DNA from: Bacteroidales bacterium
Lineage (GTDB): Bacteria; Bacteroidota; Bacteroidia; Bacteroidales; GCA-2748055
DNA length: 64,000 nucleotides
Direction of reading: 5' to 3'
Assembly (NCBI GenBank): GCA_016936975.1
Contig: JAFGWU010000014.1
Coordinates: 87,529 to 151,528, forward strand
Shown here piece after piece: positions 34,491 through 42,364 of this stretch (positions within the stretch are counted from its first letter, which is position 1; each line of letters opens with the position of its first letter). A model generated the notes under the pieces. The model was not told the origin of the DNA. It saw only the letters and a program-made list of their open reading frames with translations, and ran no database searches. Position numbers and translations under genes: made by a program.

Positions 34491-35681
34491 TCAGGTTTTG
34501 TCCTGTTTGAGATTCTTCGCATACCTTCTGAAGACCAGGAGATAGGCAATCGCTCCGAAGCCCGGCATAAAGAGAAGTATCATGACGAAGAGCATCCAGT
34601 CTCTGCGGGGGAGGTGCATGCGGGCGATATCGATCAGCGACAGGATGGTAAGCAGGAACAGGAACAGGATGACGGCTATGGCAATGATGTCGTCCCGCTT
34701 CAGGACCAGCGGGCCCTCCGCCCCCGGGTTGACCATCTGTCGGTAGGCCTTCCACTGACCCGTATTGATCAGGTTGACAGCTTTGATCAGGTGCTGCATC
34801 CCCTCCGGGAGATCCCGGAAAAACCGCGATCCTTCAATAAAGAAGAGGATGGCCGCTTCCGGGTCGAGCAGTCGGAGGTAGGCCACCTTCCCGAACCAGC
34901 GGGCATATTTTCGGTAGGGTCCTGGCTGCCGCGCGCAATCCCTGAACGCATCCAGTGCCGGTTGCCTCTTTCCCGTCTCCAGGAGGACCAGTCCCCTGAA
35001 CAGCGATATCGCCGGAACCCGCTCCTGCTGCGGGGAGAGCCTTCCGAACGTCTCCAGGGCTTTATCGTAATCGCGGGTCTCGAACTGTTCGATCCCGGAT
35101 AACAGATCCCTGTAGATATCCGTTGGCACTGACCGGTCGGTGACGGCCAGGTCTGTCACTTTTTCCACGTACGCGGCATACTGTTCGGGCGTGACGGTCG
35201 GCCGGGCAGTCAGGATAAAAAACAACCCGAGCGGTATCAGTATCCCTGCCGCCAGTCCGGATATCCATCTCACCGTTTTCCTCTGCAGAAATCTTTCAGG
35301 ACCCGCTGTCCGGGATTCCCGGCCGGCCCCCGCTCCTGAATCTGACGGGGATCCGGAACCTTTTTTGAATTTGTGATTTGGAATTTGTGATTTCGTTCCA
35401 CCCTTCCCGATCGCCGTATCAAGGTCCACATGATGCACCTCCCTGTAAAACTCCTTCACCGCCTCCTCCGCTTTCTCATCGAGGGCGTGCCATTCCGGAG
35501 ATTCTTCCATTTCCCGGAACCGGGCGGCTGCCGTTTCACAGTCATCCATCATGGTCCAGAGGGCGCAGGCCTCCCTGAGCCGCGGATCTCTCTCCATGGC
35601 TTCTTCGAACTCCAGGCGCTCCTCCGCCGGAAGAGTCCCTTCCAGATAGGGTTCGATCCACTCTCTGTAATCGCGTTTCAT
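34491..35681 (-). CDS. anti-sigma-factor-like membrane protein with TPR-type region
   Basis: A 396-residue protein overlapping the upstream sigma-factor gene by ATGA, the standard position for its regulator. The N-terminal 100 residues (MKRDYREWIEPYLEGTLPAEERLEFEEAMERDPRLREACALW) match the cytoplasmic anti-sigma helix bundle of Bacteroidota, without zinc-binding CHC residues. A transmembrane helix follows (about 134-156), then a TPR-like outer segment with the repeat EQFETRDYDKALETFGRL, and two C-terminal helices (about 323-345, 353-377), the last of a PLDc_N-like type (RRDWMLFVMILLFMPGFGAIAYLLVFRR). It presumably holds the sigma factor until a signal is sensed. Between 112 and 122 the protein contains KSQIPNHKFKK, encoded by a heptamer repeat. 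Confidence 0.7.
   Translation of the reverse strand: MKRDYREWIEPYLEGTLPAEERLEFEEAMERDPRLREACALWTMMDDCETAAARFREMEESPEWHALDEKAEEAVKEFYREVHHVDLDTAIGKGGTKSQIPNHKFKKGSGSPSDSGAGAGRESRTAGPERFLQRKTVRWISGLAAGILIPLGLFFILTARPTVTPEQYAAYVEKVTDLAVTDRSVPTDIYRDLLSGIEQFETRDYDKALETFGRLSPQQERVPAISLFRGLVLLETGKRQPALDAFRDCARQPGPYRKYARWFGKVAYLRLLDPEAAILFFIEGSRFFRDLPEGMQHLIKAVNLINTGQWKAYRQMVNPGAEGPLVLKRDDIIAIAVILFLFLLTILSLIDIARMHLPRRDWMLFVMILLFMPGFGAIAYLLVFRRYAKNLKQDKT
35367..35394. repeat. 14-bp (2x7) tandem repeat inside a coding gene
   Basis: GAATTTGTGATTTG is repeated twice in tandem within the anti-sigma-like gene. It adds an in-frame KSQIPNHKF segment in the linker before the membrane helix. The same kind of sequence is dispersed between genes in many Bacteroidota, so it looks like an insertion tolerated by a flexible linker. 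Confidence 0.65.
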
Positions 35682-36286
35682 CGCTCTTCCGTTTTATTTA
35701 AAACAACATCCATCCTGAGTAACTCCATGTAATCCGGATCATTCTGTATCCGGTCGATAAACTGTTTCCTGCACTTCTTTTTGAGGGTTCTGACCGCTGT
35801 TTCCGACCGTTTCATCCTTTCGGCGATCGCACCGTTGGAGTACCCCTGGAAGAAGAGGTTCAGAATCCTTTTGCAGGCCGTCTGCATCGACAGCAGGACC
35901 CGTCTGACCAGTTGGAGTGCATGTTTCAGGTCGAACAGCTCCTCATAGGGCCTCGGTGCTGGGATCTCCTCCGCCTCCCAGAGACCGGTCATTTCGGGAA
36001 CTGTTTCCGAATTCGTCCTTGACCTGTAAAAACGCAAATATTTATCGGCAATCTTCATGAAGTAGGTATTGATATTGCATTCCAGCCGGAAGCCGGGTTG
36101 ATCGGCTTTACGGTAAATGATGGTCATGATGTCGCTGAACAGTTCATACGTATTCAGGCCGGTAACCTCCCTGTTCCAGATCAGCCACTTCATTGAATTG
36201 AAATTGTCCTGAAGGAGCCTCCTCGCCAGGACAGGATCCCTGCTGCGGAGGGCGTTTACGATATCTTTACCGGAGCGGTGACTCAT
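35678..36286 (-). CDS. sigma-70 family (ECF-type) RNA polymerase sigma factor
   Basis: A 202-residue sigma factor. Region 2 lies at about residues 25-95 (MKWLIWNREVTGLNTYELFSDIMTIIYRKADQPGFRLECNINTYFMKIADKYLRFYRS), and region 4 at about 130-185 (LQLVRRVLLSMQTACKRILNLFFQGYSNGAIAERMKRSETAVRTLKKKCRKQF) with a clear helix-turn-helix. Its stop overlaps the anti-sigma-like gene, so the pair is co-translated and likely forms a membrane-signal switch. Target genes unknown. Sequence is divergent from the classic RpoE consensus but the domain order is right. Confidence 0.85.
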   Translation of the reverse strand: MSHRSGKDIVNALRSRDPVLARRLLQDNFNSMKWLIWNREVTGLNTYELFSDIMTIIYRKADQPGFRLECNINTYFMKIADKYLRFYRSRTNSETVPEMTGLWEAEEIPAPRPYEELFDLKHALQLVRRVLLSMQTACKRILNLFFQGYSNGAIAERMKRSETAVRTLKKKCRKQFIDRIQNDPDYMELLRMDVVLNKTEER

Positions 36287-36414
36287 AAAGATTTAAGGGT
36301 TAATGGCTGTTTTAAAGATACAATTTTTGCGGAAAATTCCCCCGGTACTGTTGTTTTTCCCGGGGGAAGCAAATGCGTGAACAACACCGGTTCGGCCAGC
36401 AGGCCTGGCGGGTT

Positions 36415-37083
36415 TTACAGGTCAACAATCACGCGGGCCTGGAAATAGGAGTCATGGAAATCCTTATTTACCGGCTTAAGCTTCTTCACGACCCTGTCAA
36501 TCTTTTTGAGAAGGACTGTGTCAACCTTTTTGAAGAGCCCTTCCATCCTCTTATTGTCCATCACGCTTTCCGAAAAGCTCTCCTCCTTCTTCATATAGAT
36601 GGCGTCGAACGCATCGATGAGCCGTTTCAGCTCAGCCAGGTCCGCCTCGCTCACCATGTAACCGGCCAGTTGCTCACTGTGCTTCAGGGCCAGGGTCTGT
36701 AAAGCGCGGGACTGTTCGAGGGTCGCGAAATCGGCCGACCTTCTTATATCCGTGTATGTTTTCGAAGAAGCCGCCTGCAGGTCAGGATTTTTGATCTCCT
36801 CTGCGTAAATGGCTATGGCTGCTGCGATGGCACTTACGATTTCAGCAAGGTCGTGCTTAACCTGCTTTTTCATGGCGGTTAACTTACTGTAATCAAAATC
36901 GATCTTTTCCCCGATGACTTTGATCTGTTCCACCAGGTCCCTGAATTCCTCCACGGACGACAACGCCACCGGGTGATCGCCATACACATCACTGTTCTTA
37001 TTCAGTACACCGATGATGTTCTGATAAGCGGTAAACTTGTTTTTGTACTTTTTCTTCATTTCAGATAGATTTAAATTAAACAT
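36415..37083 (-). CDS. conserved helical protein of unknown function
   Basis: A 222-residue, almost entirely alpha-helical protein with many Lys/Glu/Asp and heptad-like patterns (HDLAEIVSAIAAAIAIYAEEIKN, KHSEQLAGYMVSEADLAELKRLIDAFDAIY). There is no signal peptide or membrane segment. I do not recognise the family. The ATG at 37083 is used, but an internal one at 37059 is possible. A 12-bp palindrome (GTTGAATTCAAC, 37124-37135) lies just upstream, and behind it the 21-bp minisatellite, which therefore occupies the gene's upstream region. Coding potential looks real: codon use is as in the core genes and no stop occurs over 222 codons. Confidence 0.6.
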   Translation of the reverse strand: MFNLNLSEMKKKYKNKFTAYQNIIGVLNKNSDVYGDHPVALSSVEEFRDLVEQIKVIGEKIDFDYSKLTAMKKQVKHDLAEIVSAIAAAIAIYAEEIKNPDLQAASSKTYTDIRRSADFATLEQSRALQTLALKHSEQLAGYMVSEADLAELKRLIDAFDAIYMKKEESFSESVMDNKRMEGLFKKVDTVLLKKIDRVVKKLKPVNKDFHDSYFQARVIVDL

Positions 37084-37180
37084 TAATTCATCAACTTTTT
37101 ATTTTAAGTGATGAACATTATTAGTTGAATTCAACGTTTTCAAAAAAGACTTCAAATTTCATCACGCTCCTGCTATTTTC

Positions 37181-37684
37181 CTGCAACCGTCCGACATTCC
37201 TCTGCAACCGTCCGACACTCCTCTGCAACCGGCTGTCACCTCACAGAAACCGGTTGTCACCCCGCAGAAACCGGCTGTCACCTCACAGAAACCGGCTGTC
37301 ACCCCGCAGAAACCGACTGACACCCCGCAGAAACCGGCTGTCACCTCACAGAAACCGGCTGTCACCCCACAGAAATCAACTTTCCAACCGCAAAAACCGA
37401 CCTTCACCCCACTGAAACTGACTTTCCGACCGCAGAAACTGATTGTCACACCGCAGAAACTGACTTTCCGACCGCAAAAACCGACCTTCACCCCACTGAA
37501 ACTGACTTTCCGACCGCAGAAACTGATTGTCACACCGCAGAAACCGACTTTCCGGCCGCAGAAACTGATTGTCACACCGCAGAAACCGACTTTCCGGCCG
37601 CAGAAACTGATTGTCACCCCGCAGAAACCGACTTTCCGACCGCAGAAACTGATTGTCAAACCGCAGAAACCGACCGGCACCCCA
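37181..37684. repeat. 21-bp minisatellite, 24 tandem units
   Basis: Twenty-four adjacent units of exactly 21 bp, starting CTGCAACCG and settling to CAGAAACCGGCTGTCACCCCG, CAGAAACTGATTGTCACACCG and CAGAAACCGACTTTCCGACCG types. In the right half, two unit types alternate to give a 42-bp higher-order period. There are no spacers, so it is not CRISPR. Because 21 is a multiple of three and the unit has no stop codon, long open frames occur on both strands (for example a 172-codon one on the minus strand starting with GTG), but they lack ribosome sites and read as heptapeptide repeats; I do not call them genes. Confidence 0.9.
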
Positions 37685-38320
37685 CTGTCATATTTTTCTT
37701 CTTAATTTCTTTTCGTCGGGACCCAGAAAAGGGTATCTCAGTTCCCGGAAAAAACTTTGGGGATCACCCCCGGTTAACTGCATCTGTTTTTTTACCCGGA
37801 AAACTTCTTCGGAGGCGGTTTAATTTTTCTGTTTCATCAATTCAAAGAACGCTTACTTTAAATTTAGGATCAACGGGTTATCCATTCCAAGCATTTGGTA
37901 AAAAATCTTCATATGTTTTAAAATATGCCGTTCAGGGCTCACAAAATTTTAAAAAACGACATAGTAAGCGCGGAAGAAAAAAAACTGGAATTTTTTGAGA
38001 GAAAAATCCGGTAAACGTCCGGGCAATTCCTCATGTGATTCAATACAGGCAAAGGCTACAGAAGATTTGTACCGTTAAGCGGCACGGAACCGGATCATTG
38101 CCGGATCCTGTTTTTGTTATCTGGAATGGTTCTAAATTTCACTCTCAAAATTTGCACAATTTGACACAGACATGCACAAAATGGACCATGGAAAAGGTGT
38201 TTGGACGTCATTTTTTCTGAGATCGGAGGAAAAAACTGAAGCAAAAACGGGTTTTCTTCCATGGCGTTTTGAAGGGATGATAAAGTAAGCATAAAAGCAA
38301 TTTCCAGGAATCGTCAGCGA
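37685..38320. other. 636-bp stretch with no supported gene
   Basis: Only short frames (at most about 65 codons) are present and none has a recognisable product or ribosome site. The composition shifts from GC-balanced to AT-rich. It separates the minisatellite from the second leader repeat. I see no RNA gene. Confidence 0.5.
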
Positions 38321-38446
38321 CCGGTCTTTTGCAAAAATAAAAAGTCCTTCAGGCGTTATTTTTAAATTTAAATAAGAGATTTGTAGTAACTTGTGATATC
38401 GAAAGATATATTTTGGATATGGTCAATATAAACATATAAATAGGTT
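38321..38446 (+). repeat. cassette-leader repeat, copy 2
   Basis: The second copy of the 125-bp leader (copy 1 at 31836-31960). It starts with the same CCGGTCT, keeps GTCCTTCAGGCGTTATTTT, AGTAACTTGT and ATATTTTGGATAT, and ends at GTT (38444-38446). The next bases, ACCTGCAAGG, differ completely from those after copy 1. It precedes the AT-rich repeat-protein gene by about 55 bp, the same layout as at the first locus. Confidence 0.75.
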
Positions 38447-38502
38447 ACCTGCAAGGTAAACGGGACATAAATAAAATCTTTATTAACCAAATGAAATAAA
38501 TT

Positions 38503-39585
38503 ATGAAAAAACTATTCTTATTATTTATAATGATTACAATATCATTAGCATGTTTTCCGCAGAAAGGAAAATGGAAAAAAGCTCAGAAGATTAATACAAT
38601 AGAATCTTATCAAACATTTTTGAACGTGTACCCTAATACTGAATATTCAGATGATGCTAAATTAAAAATTATTGAGTTAGAATTTGTAAAAGCAGAAAGG
38701 ACTAATACTATCTCTGGGTATGAATATTTTTTAAAAGAGTATGAGAAAAACGCTTATACTGAAAAAGCAAAAAGTAATTTGATAGAACTCGAATATAGGA
38801 ATGCAGAAAAACAAAATACGGTAGAAGCCTTTCAGCAATTTATTAATAAGTATCCCTATAATGAACTAACTGAAAAAGCAAAAAGTAATTTGACAGAACT
38901 CGAATATAGGAATGCAGAAAAACAAAATACGATAGAAGCCTTTCAGCAATTTATTAATAAGTATCCCTATAATGAACTAACTGAAAAAGCAAAAAGTAAT
39001 TTAACAGAACTCGAATATAGGAATGCAGAAAAACAAAATACGATAGAAGCCTTTCAGCAATTTATTAATAATTATCCTGAAGTAGAATATACAAAGATTG
39101 CAGGAAATAAATTATCATTACTTTTAAATGAGAGAAATGAATGGGAGAAAATAGTAAATAATCCTACACTTAATACTTATTCACTTTTTAAGAAAGAATT
39201 TCCAAATTCTAAAATGGATTTAACTGGTGATATGTTAAATAGGATGTCAAAGAATGCTTTAACTAGCGGTCATTATTATAGCAAGTCAAATAAAAAAATT
39301 AAATTCTTAATTGATATTTCTGGAGATAGTGATTATTTGGTTTTAACAAGCGGAAAGAATACAATTATAAAGGATGGTGTTCGAATCTATACTGAACCTG
39401 GAGCATCTGGCTACAAGACTTATGAAGACTCTACTTTCGACATTGAGTTCTTTAGTGATAAGGTAAATCCATTAGTGATAAATATAACTCATATAGAATA
39501 CTCTCTAAACTTAGAATACGTTTCAGGTAAAGGTTATATAATAATTGAAACCAAAAGGGAAAACAAAATCTGGGATTTAAATTAA
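38503..39585 (+). CDS. secreted tandem-repeat (TPR-like) protein (cassette cargo)
   Basis: A 360-residue exported protein. The signal peptide MKKLFLLFIMITISLAC may end in a weak lipobox. It is built of 37-residue repeats of the pattern ELEYRNAEKQNTIEAFQQFINKYPYNELTEKAKSNLT; three copies are almost identical and two or three earlier ones are degenerate. Each repeat has the helix-turn-helix look of TPR/Sel1-like units, ending in Tyr-Pro as in BamD/YbgF-type outer-membrane proteins. The last 130 residues (from about 230) are beta-rich and unassigned. Very AT-rich, flanked by the leader repeat and a structured 3' element; presumably acquired cargo. Function unknown. Confidence 0.7.
   Translation: MKKLFLLFIMITISLACFPQKGKWKKAQKINTIESYQTFLNVYPNTEYSDDAKLKIIELEFVKAERTNTISGYEYFLKEYEKNAYTEKAKSNLIELEYRNAEKQNTVEAFQQFINKYPYNELTEKAKSNLTELEYRNAEKQNTIEAFQQFINKYPYNELTEKAKSNLTELEYRNAEKQNTIEAFQQFINNYPEVEYTKIAGNKLSLLLNERNEWEKIVNNPTLNTYSLFKKEFPNSKMDLTGDMLNRMSKNALTSGHYYSKSNKKIKFLIDISGDSDYLVLTSGKNTIIKDGVRIYTEPGASGYKTYEDSTFDIEFFSDKVNPLVINITHIEYSLNLEYVSGKGYIIIETKRENKIWDLN
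38758..39090. repeat. 111-bp tandem repeats inside the repeat-protein gene
   Basis: Three near-identical in-frame units of 111 bp (37 codons) start at about 38758, 38869 and 38980, differing by a few bases. Such recent duplication suggests copy-number variation by slippage or recombination between strains. Confidence 0.85.
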
Positions 39586-39615
39586 AAGAAGGTATATCTT
39601 TATTATTTTCAGAAA

Positions 39616-39699
39616 GCCCGGCAGGTAATAAAATGAATAGGACTCTAAGCGGCCTGCAAAGCCAGGTAATGAGTCCGTGTTGAACTGCACGCGCCGGGC
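39616..39699. repeat. 84-nt structured element after the repeat-protein gene
   Basis: Outer arms GCCCGGC (39616-39622) and GCCGGGC (39693-39699) enclose a second pair GGACTC (39640-39645) / GAGTCC (39671-39676). GCAGGTAAT at 39621-39629 is nearly the reverse complement of GTTACCTGC at 38444-38452, the first bases after the second leader. It could be a degenerate cassette 3' site. No U-run follows, so it is not a standard terminator. Confidence 0.4.
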
Positions 39700-39751
39700 A
39701 ACAGGCTCTAAGCTATCTGCTTAATGACGGTTTTTATTTATTTTCGGGATC

Positions 39752-39973
39752 TGGCAACAAGTATATATCAGTAACAATTCATATTATCCTTGTGCCTGTA
39801 ATGTTTGGAGTGAGAAAGAGGTTGACGAATTAATCAAAATATTAAAAGACAAAGGAGTTTAAATCATAAAAGAACCACAGAAAGTCTTTTGGGGCGGATA
39901 TAGCAGTTATGTTGCTGACCCCGATGAAAATCTTTGGGAAATAGCATTTAATCCTTATTTGAAAAAAGAATAA
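39752..39973 (+). pseudogene. VOC-family (glyoxalase-like) gene remnant
   Basis: The frame reads ...NVWSEKEVDELIKILKDKGV, then a TAA at 39860-39862, and continues IIKEPQKVFWGGYSSYVADPDENLWEIAFNPYLKKE before the real stop. This is unmistakably the C-terminal half of a VOC (glyoxalase/bleomycin resistance) domain protein, whose family pattern is KPPQxVFWGGYSGYFADPDGHLWEVAWNP. The N-terminal half is missing and an in-frame stop interrupts the rest, so the gene is dead. It shows that this locus has been collecting and losing small cargo genes. Confidence 0.78.
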
Positions 39974-39996
39974 AATGTCAGCGGGTTATCCGGCCG

Positions 39997-40074
39997 GAAA
40001 GCAATTATCCATCTGCAAATATTGGGAAAGCAAAATACCGAACCGTTGAATTGGGATTGAAATACAGCTTTTAA
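39997..40074 (+). pseudogene. C-terminal fragment of an outer-membrane beta-barrel protein
   Basis: A 25-codon stretch ends YRTVELGLKYSF and a stop, the typical last strand of a TonB-dependent receptor or other barrel (alternating polar/apolar, terminal Phe). No start or upstream barrel sequence is present. Taken with the neighbouring VOC remnant it indicates deletion of a larger receptor gene. The short length keeps this tentative. Confidence 0.4.
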
Positions 40075-40117
40075 AAAAGCGAATCCCCAACCGATCGATG
40101 AGTAACAAAATCCCTGC

Positions 40118-41356
40118 TTACCTTTTTATTATTAAGTGTTGGGTAAATTTTTGCTGCCCCGATTCTGCTTTCAGCAAATAAACACCATCCGGGATATTCA
40201 CCGAAACGGAATTCATTTCGCCATTAAGGTTGTCCGAGTAAATGATCCGGCCGTTCAGGTCGCTGATGGTAATCTTAACCGGACTGCTTCGGAGATCACT
40301 GAAATCCAGCGTAAAGGTTCCTGCATTAGGATTAGGAACCATTCTGAACCACGGTACGACTTTCTCCTCTCCGGTACCCGATATGATCAGTGAGAATGCC
40401 TGCGCATGGAGCGTGCTCCAGCGGCCAATGGCATCCCTGGCCCTGATGAACAGGATATGGTCCCCTGCGGTTAAACCGGTCAGCGGGATCGTGAACTCAG
40501 AGGTGACTGCGCTGGACGGAACGGAAATGGCTACCTGTGTTCCATTGCCAAAGCCGGGATCGGAATCGATAAAATATTCGACTCCGGTTGTGTTGGAGGA
40601 GAACGGTGGTGCCTCCTTATACAGGTAAAATACCTGATGTATGGTGTTGCTCCAGTTCTTTTTTTCATTACGTGCCCTGGCCACCAGCATGTGAAATCCC
40701 CGGTCAAGTTCGCTGAGGTCGACGGTAAAGTTCAGCTCAAGAAGTTTTGCGGGTGCAGATACCGGTATCTGCACCGCATTCTCGAACCCCGGGTCGGTAT
40801 CGATAAAATATTCCGCTTTATCAATCTTCGAGGAGGTTGCACTCACAGGTTTATAGACATAAAATCCCTGCTGGTGTGCATTACTCCAGCGGCCCGTTTC
40901 ATCCCGGGCCCTTACGACCATCATATGGAATCCCTGGGAGAGGCCTGTAATATCAACAGCGTAGCTCAGTGAGATCCTTGTGGCAGGCGTCTCCACCGTA
41001 ACAGGAACCGCCATTCCGAACCCCGGATCGGTATCGATGAAATATTCCGCCCCGGTGATTTCCAGCTCAGTGACATTCTCAAATTTGTATACATAAAAGA
41101 CCTGCTGGAGGGTTGTGCCCCACAAACCCTGGTCGTCGCAGGCTCTTGCGACCATCATATGGAATCCCTGGATAAGCCCGGATGCGTTAACCTTGAAACT
41201 CAGGGACACGTCGTTCGCCGGTGTGGTTACCGGAACGGGAATCGCGAGTCCGTATCCCGGATCGCTGTCGATGAAGTACTCCGCTTTATTTATTTTCTGC
41301 CCTGTACAAACGAGGGCAGATAAAATAAATACCACAATTAAAGGTAGTTTTTTCAT
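40118..41356 (-). CDS. T9SS-sorted surface protein with four ~95-residue repeats
   Basis: A 412-residue exported protein. Signal peptide MKKLPLIVVFILSALVCTGQ, then four repeats of the form AEYFIDSDPGYGLAIPVPV...SLSFKVNASGLIQGFHMMVARACDDQGLWG...QVFYVYK (about residues 23-335), each giving an Ig-like beta sandwich. Residues 340-412 are a Por sorting tail (MVPNPNAGTFTLDF...DGVYLLKAESGQQKFTQHLIIKR), so it is exported by the type IX system and attached to the surface. The repeats occur in other Bacteroidota surface proteins; function unknown. It lies just downstream of, and on the same strand as, the beta-helix gene, an 18-bp gap, so they are probably co-expressed. Confidence 0.8.
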   Translation of the reverse strand: MKKLPLIVVFILSALVCTGQKINKAEYFIDSDPGYGLAIPVPVTTPANDVSLSFKVNASGLIQGFHMMVARACDDQGLWGTTLQQVFYVYKFENVTELEITGAEYFIDTDPGFGMAVPVTVETPATRISLSYAVDITGLSQGFHMMVVRARDETGRWSNAHQQGFYVYKPVSATSSKIDKAEYFIDTDPGFENAVQIPVSAPAKLLELNFTVDLSELDRGFHMLVARARNEKKNWSNTIHQVFYLYKEAPPFSSNTTGVEYFIDSDPGFGNGTQVAISVPSSAVTSEFTIPLTGLTAGDHILFIRARDAIGRWSTLHAQAFSLIISGTGEEKVVPWFRMVPNPNAGTFTLDFSDLRSSPVKITISDLNGRIIYSDNLNGEMNSVSVNIPDGVYLLKAESGQQKFTQHLIIKR

Positions 41357-41374
41357 ATTACCCTTATTTTCATC

Positions 41375-42364
41375 CTATTTACCCGATTTGATCTTTATCG
41401 TGCATGACAGACCTTCATCGGAGTAAGCAGTTCCCGGTATGGTGGCTTCATAGATATGCGGTAAAGGGGGCAAACCCGATAAAACATAAGGCGAAACGCC
41501 GCCAAAGGCACCACAGTCAACCCCGCTGACACCTGCCCCGATGGCCGGTGATTCGTTTCTGAGCTTGAACTTTTCGTCCTGGCTGTAACCAAGATTGCCG
41601 TTGTAATCCACAAAAACAGATGTCATGGCAATATTATATTTATTTCCATTCGCATCGGTTCCGTCACAGGCATACAGGTTATTGATTATGGAGTTCCCTG
41701 TATTTTTCACCAGGTCAACTGATGATGTAAATATATTATTGGAGATGGTTGAATAGTAACTGCTCACAGGAGCATTGTTGCCGGATCCCATTACAATATT
41801 ATTAGTAATCTGTAAGGGATAGCTTGATGAGTTGGTATATATTTGACTTTTTATTATATTATTGGAAATAATTGAATTGGTCAATTTTCCTAATATAGTT
41901 TGAATATTATTATCAATATAATTTTGGGTTATCAGAATATTATTGCTGTCATCATATGTATAAACAATATGAAGATTACATCTGGATATTACAATTTCAT
42001 TATCCCTAATGTAAACATGGTTTAAAATCATTCCCATAACCTGACTGCCCATTGATCCGGCAGCAAAATCGAGGACACCCTCCATCCTGGCCTCGAAAGC
42101 ATTGGCCTGTGTGCTGTCGTTATCCGCAAGGAAATAACCGGGACCAATAAGTGTAAGCTTTTTATCGATTGTGGCACCTTCATAATGAGAAGGTGACCCT
42201 TCGATGTAAATGGTATCTCCGGGACTGGCATTGTCGTTTGCTGCCTGTATTGTAGTGTAATCGGCATCTGCTGCAGGTTCATTGTTTACCCGGATAAGAT
42301 GCTGGCCATAGATCATCGCGCTGAGAAGCGTAAAAAGCATGCTGAGAAAAAAGAACTTTTTCAT
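41375..42364 (-). CDS. secreted right-handed beta-helix protein
   Basis: A 329-residue protein with a signal peptide (MKKFFFLSMLFTLLSAMIYGQ). The early motif DYTTIQAANDNASPGDTIYIEGSPSHYEGATIDKKLTLIGPGYFL is the standard opening of parallel beta-helix proteins, and the middle shows the repetitive Asn-rich rungs (NNILITQNYIDNNIQTI, NSIISNNIIKSQIY, SISNNIFTSS) of polysaccharide-active or adhesive beta-helices. No catalytic residues of pectate lyases are evident, and no Por tail is recognised at the C-terminus. Possibly a surface adhesin or glycan-binding protein. Upstream of the T9SS repeat protein, likely in one operon. Confidence 0.75.
   Translation of the reverse strand: MKKFFFLSMLFTLLSAMIYGQHLIRVNNEPAADADYTTIQAANDNASPGDTIYIEGSPSHYEGATIDKKLTLIGPGYFLADNDSTQANAFEARMEGVLDFAAGSMGSQVMGMILNHVYIRDNEIVISRCNLHIVYTYDDSNNILITQNYIDNNIQTILGKLTNSIISNNIIKSQIYTNSSSYPLQITNNIVMGSGNNAPVSSYYSTISNNIFTSSVDLVKNTGNSIINNLYACDGTDANGNKYNIAMTSVFVDYNGNLGYSQDEKFKLRNESPAIGAGVSGVDCGAFGGVSPYVLSGLPPLPHIYEATIPGTAYSDEGLSCTIKIKSGK

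Noticed and set aside
37181-37684. Possible CRISPR array
   Set aside because: Units are directly adjacent at 21 bp with no unique spacers, and no cas gene is nearby.
37125-37701. Long open frames on both strands across the minisatellite (for example a 172-codon minus-strand frame)
   Set aside because: They follow from a stop-free 21-bp unit. They lack ribosome sites, begin with rare starts or none, and translate only as heptapeptide repeats.
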